In this document: one piece after another, positions 1 through 8,544 of the stretch
Position numbering within the stretch: position 1 is the first letter of the stretch
Layout of the letters: each line of letters opens with the position of its first letter
Assembly: GCA_002375465.1 (NCBI GenBank)
Contig: DFLT01000006.1
Coordinates: 111,903 to 175,902, forward strand
Length of the DNA stretch: 64,000 nt
Source of the DNA: Alphaproteobacteria bacterium UBA3612
GTDB lineage: Bacteria; Pseudomonadota; Alphaproteobacteria; Sphingomonadales; Sphingomonadaceae
Direction of reading: 5' to 3'
The notes under the pieces: model-generated
The model's input: the letters and a program-made list of their open reading frames with translations, nothing else
What the model was told of the DNA's origin: nothing
Database searches by the model: none
Translations under genes and position numbers: made by a program

Positions 1-144
1 GATGGTGCGGCGTTTCCAGGCGCGAACGCCCTCGACCCGCGCAATCCTGCGATTCACGCCCTGTTGTGCAGCCCACATGTCCGAAAGGGCAAGTGCCTGC
101 TCCAGGGTGCTGGGGTTACCGTCGAAGGGGCAGAAATAGGTCAT
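1..144 (-). CDS. hypothetical protein, partial (runs off left edge)
   Basis: A minus-strand reading frame starts at an ATG (142-144) with a good Shine-Dalgarno (GGAGG, about 6 nt upstream) and stays open to the window edge, giving 48 residues. It begins MTYFCPFDGNPSTLEQALAL and continues with a basic stretch rich in Arg and Trp. I do not recognise a family. The ribosome site and typical codon use support a real gene whose 3' part lies outside the window. Confidence 0.5.
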   Translation of the reverse strand, partial: MTYFCPFDGNPSTLEQALALSDMWAAQQGVNRRIARVEGVRAWKRRTI

Positions 145-305
145 CTCGCCCTCCTGCTCCCGCAACATCCGGCGCCGGATAGCCGGCATCCACGGAAAGT
201 CCGGAATTTGGGGCTGGCGTTGCGGGGGGAGTGTCACATATTGCCTATACATAGGAACTGGCCGGATGGCGGACAGCATACGGGATCGTGAGCCCCTTGG
301 CTGTG

Positions 306-332
306 CCGGGGAGTCTAGCTGCACTCCCCCGG
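306..332. other. stem-loop in 5' region of the DedA gene
   Basis: A 9-bp stem with one bulge (CCGGGGAGT pairing with ACTCCCCCGG) and an 8-nt loop, about 85 bp upstream of the DedA start. There is no T tract, so it is not a clear terminator. The rest of 145-415 shows no gene on either strand that I can support. Confidence 0.25.
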
Positions 333-415
333 ATTACCAGAGCCTGTACAGTCGGATGCGCGGCACCTATTCCCGCGCACGCCGTTGATCACCAACCAAC
401 GCTGCCGGGACGCTG

Positions 416-1027
416 ATGACCGATGGGATCCAGACATTGATATCGGACGCCGGCTATGCCGGCATTGCGCTGCTGATGTTTCTGGAAAACCTGTTTCCGC
501 CCATCCCGTCAGAGGTGATCATGCCGCTGGCCGGATATGCCGCCGCGCAAGGGAACGACATGTCGCTGTTCGGGGTCATCATGGCAGGCAGCGTCGGATC
601 GCTGATCGGAATGACCTTTTGGTATTATGTCGGCCTGTGGGTCGGCGAGGAAACATTGCGCCGGGTCGCGATACGGCATGGACGGTGGCTGACCACCTCC
701 ACGCGTGACCTGGACCGGATCGATCGCTGGTTTGAACGTGGCGGACGCTGGGCGGTGATGATCGGGCGCTGTGTCCCTACCATTCGCACCCTGATCAGCG
801 TTCCGGCGGGTATTTTCGCCATGCCGCTGCGGCAATTTCTACCGCTGACATTCGCGGGGGTCTTCATCTGGGACGCGGCGCTCGCCTGGCTGGGCCATCG
901 CCTGGGCAGCGATTATGCCGTCGTCGACCGGTATCTCGGCCCCCTGTCTATCGCGGTCATCGGCCTGATGCTGATCGTCTATATCTGGCGCGTGATTAAC
1001 TTCAACAAGACGCACGGTCGCCTCTGA
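416..1027 (+). CDS. DedA/VTT-family membrane protein
   Basis: A 203-aa integral membrane protein of the DedA (SNARE-associated/VTT) family, whose members are linked to membrane homeostasis and lipid-carrier flipping. Seen: the family signature ENLFPPIPSE at residues 24-33, where the acidic residue and the FPPIP re-entrant loop are typical, and a second loop GRCVPTIRTLISVPAG near residue 118. Hydrophobic segments fall at about 50-75, 130-155 and 175-195. The length is normal for the family. The ATG at 416 is preceded only by a weak GGGAC. The gene stands alone and converges on the hemerythrin/PRC gene, with a strong hairpin between them. The exact substrate cannot be told from sequence. Confidence 0.88.
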   Translation: MTDGIQTLISDAGYAGIALLMFLENLFPPIPSEVIMPLAGYAAAQGNDMSLFGVIMAGSVGSLIGMTFWYYVGLWVGEETLRRVAIRHGRWLTTSTRDLDRIDRWFERGGRWAVMIGRCVPTIRTLISVPAGIFAMPLRQFLPLTFAGVFIWDAALAWLGHRLGSDYAVVDRYLGPLSIAVIGLMLIVYIWRVINFNKTHGRL

Positions 1028-1071
1028 TCGCGGATCACGTGGACACGGCGCCTGCCGTGCCTACGGCAAAA

Positions 1072-1103
1072 CACCCTGTTCTGCGGATCCGCAAAACAGG
1101 GTG
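1072..1103. terminator. long hairpin between convergent genes
   Basis: A near-perfect inverted repeat with 9 bp (CACCCTGTT/AACAGGGTG) outside and the palindrome TGCGGATCCGCA inside, separated by one mismatch. It lies between the convergent DedA and hemerythrin/PRC stops. On the minus strand it is followed by TTTTG, so it best fits termination of the minus-strand transcript. Confidence 0.55.
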
Positions 1104-1141
1104 CTGCGTCATGCAATCTTCAGCAGATCGCATCGGACCGT

Positions 1142-2101
1142 TTATGGCCGATAATAGACCCGAACTTCTTCACGATATTCGATGCTGTCGAACTCCGGTG
1201 CATCGTCCTCTTCGAACCGCGGTGCATTTTCCAACTGATCCTTCGTCACGGCGAGGCGATAGGCATCCTCCTCCGTGTCATAATCGAGGATAGGCCAGGG
1301 CAGCGGGAAATAGCTGGCGCCAAAGCCCATCACTCCGCCGAACTGCAGGACGGCATAGGCGACGCGGCCGGTATATTTATCTACCATGAAGTTCTTGACG
1401 GTACCGATCTTCTGGCCCGACTGGTCAACGACAGCCGTTCCTTCGACCTTGTCGGAGGAAATCAGGCGGACATCCTCATCGGTCTGCAGGCGCAGTTCGA
1501 AATCGTCGCCATGCGACCCACGACGTTTCCAGAACGGATCCTCGCCGCTCTCATCCTTGCGCTTCTTGTATTTCGCGCCAGCCGCAACACCCCCCGCCAA
1601 CGCAGCGAGGCCCAGCGCGGCACCGGCGCCGATGCCGATCTTGTTCCAGTCCCAGCTACCGCCCGGGATACGCTTCAGCTTGGCATGGGTATATTTTTCG
1701 CCCAACGTCTTCCCTTCGCCCGCGTCGACCAGCGGCCGGGCCTGGGCGATCAGCGCTTCGTGACGAGCGCAAAGCTTGTCCAGCTGCTGCAGCACGACCT
1801 CGAATTCCTTCGTCCATTCCGGGTTATCCTTGTTCGTGCGATCCAGCGCATTCAGATCGCGGCGCATGGATTTATGATGCTGCTCGATCTCGTGGACGAC
1901 GGCGCTGGTATCGCCCTGCTTTTCAAGCGGCGGGAACACCACGTCCTCGACGGCGGCCAGATGGCGACGCAGCAGCGTATCGAACAGATCGAACTGATTG
2001 TCACGGCTGGCGGGGCCAGAGCCCCCCATGCTGCCGAGCACGTCCTTCCCCAGCGCCTTAATGTCTGCATGATCGTGTTCGATCTGTGTCCAGATATCCA
2101 T
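1142..2101 (-). CDS. hemerythrin-domain / PRC-barrel membrane-associated protein
   Basis: A 319-aa protein with two known folds. Residues 1-130 are a hemerythrin HHE cation-binding bundle: His residues in IEHDHAD, RRHLAAVED, EQHHKSM and ARHEALI are placed to bind a di-iron site. A glycine/alanine-rich hydrophobic segment at about 155-175 is followed by a basic KYKKRK stop-transfer. Residues about 210-290 form a PRC-barrel. The ATG at 2101 was chosen because it has AGGAG 8 nt upstream and starts the HHE helix; the frame opens earlier but without support. A GGAAC-N17-CGTT site lies 38-62 bp upstream, so general-stress control is likely. The ligand (oxygen, NO or other) is unknown. Confidence 0.85.
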   Translation of the reverse strand: MDIWTQIEHDHADIKALGKDVLGSMGGSGPASRDNQFDLFDTLLRRHLAAVEDVVFPPLEKQGDTSAVVHEIEQHHKSMRRDLNALDRTNKDNPEWTKEFEVVLQQLDKLCARHEALIAQARPLVDAGEGKTLGEKYTHAKLKRIPGGSWDWNKIGIGAGAALGLAALAGGVAAGAKYKKRKDESGEDPFWKRRGSHGDDFELRLQTDEDVRLISSDKVEGTAVVDQSGQKIGTVKNFMVDKYTGRVAYAVLQFGGVMGFGASYFPLPWPILDYDTEEDAYRLAVTKDQLENAPRFEEDDAPEFDSIEYREEVRVYYRP

Positions 2102-2137
2102 ATCGTTGCTCCTGATGCGTTTATTTCTCTCCTCTTG

Positions 2138-2163
2138 AACGAGGCGCAGGGCAGCGAGGTTCC
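2138..2163 (-). promoter_or_regulatory. putative sigma-EcfG promoter
   Basis: On the minus strand this reads GGAAC, 17 nt, CGTT, an exact match to the consensus of the alphaproteobacterial general stress sigma factor EcfG (GGAAC-N16/17-CGTT). It sits 37 bp before the hemerythrin/PRC start codon. Found by eye; no genome-wide background was computed. Confidence 0.6.
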
Positions 2164-2226
2164 GCACCGGAGCGCGCGCGCCAGAGATAGGCGTTTCAAG
2201 CTTCGCAAAAGCGCAATCAGGCTGCA

Positions 2227-3768
2227 TCAGGCGTGTGCGAACGCCTGATCCAGGGCATCGTTACCTTCCAGGCGGCCCTTACCCCCCTTTTTTGCACGAT
2301 AGAGCGCCGAATCAGCCGCGGCCAGCAGATCGGCGGCACGTCGCCCATTCCATGGTGCCACAGCCGCACCGATGCTGGCCCCGGCGCGAAGGGACAGACC
2401 ATCGATCAGAACCGGGGTCTCCAGTTCGTTCAGGAACCGGACCGCAATGGTGTTCAGCATGTCCCCTACGTTCGATCCTATCAGGATAAGGGCGAATTCA
2501 TCACCGCCCAGTCTCGCCGGAAGCGCGGTATGAATTGCCTGAAGGTCTTTCAAACCTGCAAGTCCCGACGTCATGGCTAGATTCAGCCGACGTGATATTT
2601 CCTCTAGAAAGACGTCACCGACGGGATGGCCATGTGTGTCGTTGATCGACTTGAAATCGTCGAGGTCGATCAGAAGAAGTCCGGTTTCGCGAAACGACGT
2701 CTTGCCGTCCTGCATCTGGAATGCCGCTGCTAGGCAATTGTCGAAGGCGCGGCGGTTCGGCAGCTTCGTCAGCGGATCATGATGCGCGACATGGGTCAGT
2801 TGCGCGATCGTCAGCGACATTCCCGTCAGCCCCCGCGCCAGCTGCGCGACCTCGTCATTTCCCTTTACATCCAGTGCAATCGCCTCTCCCTCCCGGGCGC
2901 GATTCACCATGTGCCCCAGCGTCGAAATGGGCCGAACGATGCGCTTCGCCAATATCCAGGATGCCGCCAGAACCACCAGAAAGATCAGACTGCTCAGACC
3001 TGCGATCTTCCAGGCAATTGTCTGATAATGTTTGCTGGCTTCTGAAATGGGAAATCTCAGGCGCATGACGTAATCGTCGCCCTCGATCAGGCTGGGCAGC
3101 GGGATCAGGTTTTCGACATATCCACCGCGCACGGGCGCCGTTGGGCTCTGCGCCACCGCAGATTCTCGCTGAGCCGAAGACCCAAGGACCGATTTCATCA
3201 GACGGCCCTGCAGAAACTTTACCGGCGAAGCGCGCGATCCACTGCCATCATTTCCGTCCAGTCGATTGCCGAACAGCACCCAGCCGATCGTCAACGGCGC
3301 GCGCACCGGCTCCGCCGACACCCAATATGTCGCGTCGCTAATGTTGAGTGTGCCGGTGCGGCGTCCGGATTCCAGCGTACCGCTAAGGCGGGAACCCAGG
3401 TCGTCAATCTCGTCCGACGTGCCATGCACTTCCCCGTCCTGCGTTATGAACAGCGCGAGGGGCCGCTGATTTCTTGCGGAAAGATTGCGGAGGGCGGATT
3501 CAATCGTTGGACCATGAAAACTTGCCGCCGCCCTTATGAACCCAAAGTCCCGCGCAAGAAGAGCTGCCTCCTTGTGCATGGAGGCCGAAGATGCCTGCCA
3601 TTCCCGCACCAGATTGCCCGTAGCGGACCGAACATCCGCAAGGGCATGATTTGCCGCGTGGGTATGAATAACCGCGCGCGACGAAAAAAACAAAACTATC
3701 AAAGATATGCCGAACAAGGACGCAAACATAAGCGTCAGCTTCAACGACATGTCGTTTAGAAGTTTCAT
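2227..3768 (-). CDS. membrane-bound GGDEF diguanylate cyclase with HAMP domain
   Basis: A 513-aa signalling protein predicted to make cyclic di-GMP. Order: TM helix at about 10-30, an extracytoplasmic sensor of about 210 residues, a second TM near 250-272, a HAMP linker, then the GGDEF domain with its DPLTKLPNRRAF start and an intact GGDEF active-site motif near residue 421. No RxxD inhibitory site is seen just upstream of GGDEF, so product inhibition at the usual I-site is not expected. A purine-rich site (GGGCGGAGCGG) precedes the ATG. It lies upstream of the hemerythrin gene on the same strand with a 125-bp gap that holds that gene's own promoter. The sensed signal is unknown. Confidence 0.9.
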   Translation of the reverse strand: MKLLNDMSLKLTLMFASLFGISLIVLFFSSRAVIHTHAANHALADVRSATGNLVREWQASSASMHKEAALLARDFGFIRAAASFHGPTIESALRNLSARNQRPLALFITQDGEVHGTSDEIDDLGSRLSGTLESGRRTGTLNISDATYWVSAEPVRAPLTIGWVLFGNRLDGNDGSGSRASPVKFLQGRLMKSVLGSSAQRESAVAQSPTAPVRGGYVENLIPLPSLIEGDDYVMRLRFPISEASKHYQTIAWKIAGLSSLIFLVVLAASWILAKRIVRPISTLGHMVNRAREGEAIALDVKGNDEVAQLARGLTGMSLTIAQLTHVAHHDPLTKLPNRRAFDNCLAAAFQMQDGKTSFRETGLLLIDLDDFKSINDTHGHPVGDVFLEEISRRLNLAMTSGLAGLKDLQAIHTALPARLGGDEFALILIGSNVGDMLNTIAVRFLNELETPVLIDGLSLRAGASIGAAVAPWNGRRAADLLAAADSALYRAKKGGKGRLEGNDALDQAFAHA

Positions 3769-3929
3769 TCCGCTCCGCCCTTTTTACAAAGCGGCCCCAT
3801 TCGATCGCCAAATGGTAAAGCGGAACGTGTTAATTTCTATTAAAACTTACATTAATCTGGGTCAGTTACGGACGCAGAATCCGCCATTCCGGTAGAAAGC
3901 AGAAATGACAGTGACATTAACAATATAAA

Positions 3930-3949
3930 TGCACCGAACGCGCGGTGCA
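3930..3949 (-). terminator. intrinsic terminator of the thiolase gene
   Basis: A perfect 7-bp stem (TGCACCG/CGGTGCA) with a 6-nt loop, 55 bp past the thiolase stop. On the minus strand it is followed by TTTATATTGTTAAT, a T-rich tail. The rest of 3769-4003 is AT-rich and holds no gene. Confidence 0.6.
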
Positions 3950-4003
3950 CTTACTTGCCTATCCCAAAGCTCTCACCAGAATGACGACTTTCCATCAAGT
4001 CCG

Positions 4004-5188
4004 TCAGTTGAGCAATTCAACCGCCATGGCAGTCGCCTCGCCGCCGCCAATACACAGGCTGGCGATGCCGGTCTTTCCCCCTCTTGCCTTCAATGCGTGC
4101 ACAAGAGTCACGAGAAGTCTTGCACCACTGGCACCTATCGGGTGCCCCAGAGCGCAGGCACCGCCATTTACGTTCACCCGGTCTTCGTCCAGCTGTAGAT
4201 CACGAATCGCTGCCATGGCGACAACGGCAAAGGCTTCGTTCACCTCCCACAGATCCACGTCGCCAGCCTTCCAGTCCAGCTTTTCAAGCAGCTTTTGACA
4301 TGCCGGGATGGGCGCGGTCGAAAACCACGCCGGCGCCTGCGCGTGGGTGGCATGACCCAGAATCCGTGCCAGCGGGGTCACGCCGCGCTTCTCCGCCTCC
4401 GATTCCCGCATCAGGATCAGCGCAGCGGCGCCGTCCGAGATGGAGGAAGCATTCGCGGCGGTGATCGTGCCATCCTTTCGGAAGGCAGCCTTCAAAAGCG
4501 GGATGCGGTCTGCGCGGGCGGCGCCCGGCTGCTCGTCGGTCTCGACGACCGTTTCGCCCTTCCGATCGCTGACGGTGACGGGCGTCACCTCGTCGGCAAA
4601 GTCACCGGATTTGATGGCCTGCAGCGCCCGCTCCAGCGAACGGATGGCATAGGCGTCCTGCGCCTCTCTCGTGAACTGGTATTTCTCCGCGCAGTCCTCG
4701 GCGAAGCTGCCCATCAGCCTGCCCGGTTCATAGGCGTCTTCCAGTCCGTCGAGGAACATATGATCCTTGACCTCGCCATGGCCCATGCGCAGCCCACCCC
4801 GCGCCTTCGGCAGCAGATAGGGCGCGTTGGTCATCGACTCCATGCCGCCCGCCACCATGATGTCGGCGCTGCCCGCCGCGATCATGTCGTGCGCATCCAT
4901 CGCCGCCTTCATGCCGGACCCGCACATCTTGTTGACGGTGACCGCGCCGACGCTTTCCGGGAGGCCCGCGCCCAGAAGCGCCTGGCGCGCGGGCGCCTGC
5001 CCCTGTCCCGCGCCGAGGACGCAGCCCATCGTACCCTGATCCACATCCTCACCCGACAGGCCCGCCTGCGTCATGGCTGCGCCGATGGCGGCACTGCCGA
5101 GCTGGCTGGCGCTCGCCCCCGACAGGGCGCCCTGAAACCCTCCCATCGGGGTGCGCTGTGCGGCGACGATTACGATTGAGTCTGTCAT
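4004..5188 (-). CDS. acetyl-CoA C-acetyltransferase (thiolase)
   Basis: A 394-aa thiolase that condenses two acetyl-CoA to acetoacetyl-CoA or works in reverse in fatty-acid breakdown. Seen: the nucleophile Cys89 in NKMCGSGMKA, the NEAFA motif, the catalytic His in GHPIGASGAR, and the C-terminal Cys in CIGGGEATAM. Length is normal. The start MTDSIVIV at 5188 follows AGGAAAG and matches the family N-terminus; a longer open frame exists but is poorly supported. It stands alone, with no phaB or adjacent beta-oxidation gene, so the choice between polyhydroxyalkanoate, ketone-body and degradative roles is open. Confidence 0.93.
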   Translation of the reverse strand: MTDSIVIVAAQRTPMGGFQGALSGASASQLGSAAIGAAMTQAGLSGEDVDQGTMGCVLGAGQGQAPARQALLGAGLPESVGAVTVNKMCGSGMKAAMDAHDMIAAGSADIMVAGGMESMTNAPYLLPKARGGLRMGHGEVKDHMFLDGLEDAYEPGRLMGSFAEDCAEKYQFTREAQDAYAIRSLERALQAIKSGDFADEVTPVTVSDRKGETVVETDEQPGAARADRIPLLKAAFRKDGTITAANASSISDGAAALILMRESEAEKRGVTPLARILGHATHAQAPAWFSTAPIPACQKLLEKLDWKAGDVDLWEVNEAFAVVAMAAIRDLQLDEDRVNVNGGACALGHPIGASGARLLVTLVHALKARGGKTGIASLCIGGGEATAMAVELLN

Positions 5189-5213
5189 GGGGAAACCTTT
5201 CCTGAAGCGAGCA

Positions 5214-6743
5214 TTACTGCGTGTTTTGGAATTCCAGATAGTGAGCCGGGTGCGCTCCCACCAGATTGTCCTCCCAGCCGGCAATACCAGGACGGACAAG
5301 CGACCAGCGTATGGGTGAAAACAGCGGGATGATCGGGGCATCCTCTGCAATCAGGCGCGCGGCCCTGCGGATCAGGTTAATGCGGGCCGCGCCGTCGACC
5401 TGCTGTGCGGCCTCCGCCAGCAGGCTGTCGGCGTCTGGGTTGCAATAACCGCCCAGCCGTTCGGCGCATGTGAAGGGTTCCAGAAAGAATTCCGGAATAG
5501 CGGCGGGCGCGATGCGTTCGGTCAGGGCAAGATCATAGTCGCCGCTTTCGATCGCGCGTCGATGCTGCTCCGACGAACGCTTATAGGCGCGAAGTGAGAT
5601 CCCCAGCGGACGCCAGTCATCGGCCAGCCAGGCCAGAACCTCCTCATGCGCGTCACCCTGCGGTATGGCGACGTCCAGCGTCAGGGGACGATCGGGACCA
5701 TATCCGGCCTCCTGCACCAGACGCCGCGCCTCCCCCATCCGGACCTCTGGCGACCAGACTGCCCAGTCGGGCACGGCGCCGGCATAGGCCTCCGGCAGGG
5801 TGGGGGCGAGCGGACCGAAGGCCGGCTGCATTCCGTCCAGCGCGAAATAATCCCGCACCAGGATCTGGCGACCGGCCACCATGGCCAGCGCCCGCCGAAT
5901 GCGGACATCGGTCAGGGGGCCGCCGGACGTACGGGCCAGATAGCCATAAAGGCCCAGCGTCTGTTCAAGACGCAATGCGGGAACAAGAGCATCCGTGCGA
6001 GAGCGGCGCAGACCCTGAATGCTGCCCCCGGTCACGATATCCGTGCGCCCCTCTTCGAACGCGCGGATGGCCTCCCCGACGGGCAACACTTCCAGCGAAA
6101 TCGGCTGGCGCGGCTCCTCCTCATCGTCGAACCAATAGGGGTTCGCCACCAGAAAACCATCATTCCGTCCCTGCGCATAGGGGCCGGAGGGCGGCGGCGT
6201 TTCTTCCTTTCGCACGATCGCCATGGAGGGATGCGCCAGCAGCGACAGCAGCAGGGGGTCCGGTCGATCGAGCGTAATCACGACGACGCCCGGACGCGGG
6301 TCGTCAACGCCCAGCATTCGGGGCGGCTTGCGGTTGCTGGCGACCGCATCCGCCTCTTGGATGGCCATCAAATAGGGCTTCATGGGCTGGTGAGAGGCTG
6401 GCGCCAGATTACGTCGCATGACCGCAACCACGTCGCCCGCCGTGATTTCCCGCCCGTCGGGCCAGGATGCCTGCTCTAGCCTGAAGATATAGGTCCGGCC
6501 CTGATCGAGGACGCGCCAGCTGGACGCGAGCGCTGGCACGATGCGCCCGTCGGCCGCATGCGCCGTCAGCCCGGTATGCAGTGCCTCGGTACGATAAAGG
6601 TCCGCACCGAACATGCCCGGCGCCTCCGTACCCTCCGCGCTGAGCATCGTGATGCGAATCGGCGCATCGCCACCGCTGTCCGGCGTCGACATATCGCACG
6701 CGCTCAGCAACAGCAGCAAAAGGAGGGCGACACGCATGTTCAT
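5214..6743 (-). CDS. family 5 extracellular solute-binding lipoprotein (peptide-type)
   Basis: A 509-aa periplasmic binding protein of the peptide/nickel (SBP_bac_5) class. The N-terminus MNMRVALLLLLLLSAC is a short lipoprotein signal with lipobox LLSAC, so it should be acylated. The body shows the family pattern of an early ALASSWRVLDQGRTYIFRL region and a DIVTGG hinge. No ABC permease or ATPase gene lies nearby, so its transporter partner is elsewhere or it acts alone. The start is uncertain: ATGs at 6743 and 6737 are both near the signal peptide and neither has a clear Shine-Dalgarno. It is divergent from cysK with a very short shared upstream region. The ligand is unknown. Confidence 0.82.
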   Translation of the reverse strand: MNMRVALLLLLLLSACDMSTPDSGGDAPIRITMLSAEGTEAPGMFGADLYRTEALHTGLTAHAADGRIVPALASSWRVLDQGRTYIFRLEQASWPDGREITAGDVVAVMRRNLAPASHQPMKPYLMAIQEADAVASNRKPPRMLGVDDPRPGVVVITLDRPDPLLLSLLAHPSMAIVRKEETPPPSGPYAQGRNDGFLVANPYWFDDEEEPRQPISLEVLPVGEAIRAFEEGRTDIVTGGSIQGLRRSRTDALVPALRLEQTLGLYGYLARTSGGPLTDVRIRRALAMVAGRQILVRDYFALDGMQPAFGPLAPTLPEAYAGAVPDWAVWSPEVRMGEARRLVQEAGYGPDRPLTLDVAIPQGDAHEEVLAWLADDWRPLGISLRAYKRSSEQHRRAIESGDYDLALTERIAPAAIPEFFLEPFTCAERLGGYCNPDADSLLAEAAQQVDGAARINLIRRAARLIAEDAPIIPLFSPIRWSLVRPGIAGWEDNLVGAHPAHYLEFQNTQ

Positions 6744-6815
6744 CAGATAGGGGAGGGCATGCACATGCCACAAGCGACTTTGCGTGGGATTCCACCTGCT
6801 GCTAGAGCCGCAAGC

Positions 6816-7787
6816 ATGACCCTGGTGCGCAACACACTCGACCTGATCGGCAATACTCGCCTCGTCCGTCTGGCCGGCCCGTCGGCCCGAACCGGATGCG
6901 AAATCTGGGGCAAGTGCGAATATGAAAATCCAGGCGGCAGCGTGAAGGACCGCGCGGCGCTGTTCATGATCGAGGCGGCGGAACGCGACGGGCGCCTGCA
7001 ACCCGGCGGCACGATCGTCGAGGGGACGGCAGGCAATACCGGCATCGGCATCGCCACGGTGGCCAATGCGAAGGGCTACAAGACCATCATCGTCATGCCC
7101 GACAATCAATCGCCAGAGAAAATGGCGACGCTGAGGGCGCTTGGCGCCGAGCTGGTGCTAGTGCCGCCGACGAAATACGCCGACCCTGAACATTTTCAGC
7201 ACCGGTCCCGCCGCATGGGCGAGGAGACCCCGGGCGCCATCTGGGCGGGGCAGTTCGACAATGTCGCCAATCGGCAGGCACATATCGAAACGACGGCGCA
7301 AGAAATCTGGACCGCCCTCAATGGACGCATTGACGGCTTCACCTGCGCGGCGGGGACCGGGGGCACCATTTCGGGCGTCGGCATGGGCCTGAAAGAACGC
7401 TCCCAAGACGTGACCATTGCGCTGACAGATCCCCATGGCGCGGCCCTTTACAGCTATTACACCGAGGGGGAGCTCAGGTCGGAGGGCAGTTCCGTTGCGG
7501 AAGGCATCGGACAGGGACGCATCACCGCGAATCTGGAAGGGGCGCCCATCGACCTGGCATTCCGTGTCTCCGATCAGGAGGGGCTGGACGTCATCCGGCA
7601 GATAAATTCCGAAGAAGGCCTTTGCCTCGGCCTCTCTTCCGGCATCAATATCGCCGGTGCGGAACGTCTGGCGACCGAGCTTGGCAAAGGATCCACCGTG
7701 GTGACGATGCTGTGCGACAGCGGCTTCCGGTATCTGTCCACCATCTGGAACCCGGAATGGCTCAAAGAAAAGGGGCTGACCGCGTGA
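6816..7787 (+). CDS. cysK: cysteine synthase A (O-acetylserine sulfhydrylase)
   Basis: A 323-aa PLP enzyme that makes cysteine from O-acetylserine and sulfide. The N-terminus NTLDLIGNTRLVRL is the family hallmark. Lys44 in NPGGSVKDRAA is the PLP lysine, EGTAGNTGIG the substrate loop, and GTGGTISGVG the phosphate-binding loop. I chose the ATG at 6816 because homologues begin just before this block. An in-frame ATG at 6765 has a better Shine-Dalgarno (GGGGAGGG) and would add 17 residues, so the start is open. The ftsE gene follows 16 bp downstream, so read-through is possible though the functions are unrelated. Confidence 0.9.
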   Translation: MTLVRNTLDLIGNTRLVRLAGPSARTGCEIWGKCEYENPGGSVKDRAALFMIEAAERDGRLQPGGTIVEGTAGNTGIGIATVANAKGYKTIIVMPDNQSPEKMATLRALGAELVLVPPTKYADPEHFQHRSRRMGEETPGAIWAGQFDNVANRQAHIETTAQEIWTALNGRIDGFTCAAGTGGTISGVGMGLKERSQDVTIALTDPHGAALYSYYTEGELRSEGSSVAEGIGQGRITANLEGAPIDLAFRVSDQEGLDVIRQINSEEGLCLGLSSGINIAGAERLATELGKGSTVVTMLCDSGFRYLSTIWNPEWLKEKGLTA

Positions 7788-7803
7788 GGATGCCGACCCC
7801 CTG

Positions 7804-8544
7804 ATGCGGCCGCTGGCGCGCTTCGAAAATGTGGGTCTGCGCTATGGCACGGATGCCGAAGTGCTGCGCGACATCAGCTTTCGGCTGGACGCCGGGACAT
7901 TCATGTTCCTGGTCGGGGCGTCGGGTGCGGGCAAAACGTCGCTGTTGAAGCTGCTGTATCTGAACCGCCGCCCGACACGGGGGCGTGTCACCCTCTTCGG
8001 AGAGGATATCGGCAGCATAGAGCGCAAGAAACTGCCCGCACTTCGCCGCCGCATCGGTGTCGTATTTCAGGATTTCCGTCTCGTCGACCATCTCAGCTGC
8101 TTCGACAATGTCGCCCTGCCGCTACGGATCGAGGGCGTCGTCGAAAGCGAGGTGCAGGCACATGTCGGCGAACTGCTGGAGTGGGTCGGCCTGACGAAAC
8201 GTGCCCATGCCCGACCGCATACCCTGTCCGGCGGCGAGCAGCAGAGGCTGGCCATCGCGCGCGCAGTCATTGCGCGGCCAGATTTGCTGCTGGCCGACGA
8301 ACCGACCGGCAATGTCGACCCCCAAATGGCGCAGCGCCTGCTGCACCTGTTCCAGGAATTGAACAGGCTGGGAACGACGGTGGTGGTGGCCACCCATGCC
8401 GTACATTTGTTGCCGCAGGTGCCAACGGCCATGGTGCTGCGGCTGGACCGGGGTGAAATGCGCGACCCCACCGGCTCGCTGCGTCACCCCCCGGGCAGCC
8501 AGAGGCAAGCGGCCATCCATGAAGCCGGAAGGGCGGCCGAATGA
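7804..8544 (+). CDS. ftsE: cell division ATP-binding protein FtsE
   Basis: A 246-aa ABC ATPase that works with FtsX at the septum to control peptidoglycan hydrolases. Seen: Walker A GASGAGKTS at about 38-46, the Q-loop FQDFRLVDHLS typical of FtsE, signature LSGGEQQR, Walker B LLLADEPTGN and the switch His in VVATHAVHLL. It overlaps ftsX by 4 nt (ATGA), which implies translational coupling. The C-terminus carries about 25 extra residues past the usual ABC end. Confidence 0.93.
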   Translation: MRPLARFENVGLRYGTDAEVLRDISFRLDAGTFMFLVGASGAGKTSLLKLLYLNRRPTRGRVTLFGEDIGSIERKKLPALRRRIGVVFQDFRLVDHLSCFDNVALPLRIEGVVESEVQAHVGELLEWVGLTKRAHARPHTLSGGEQQRLAIARAVIARPDLLLADEPTGNVDPQMAQRLLHLFQELNRLGTTVVVATHAVHLLPQVPTAMVLRLDRGEMRDPTGSLRHPPGSQRQAAIHEAGRAAE

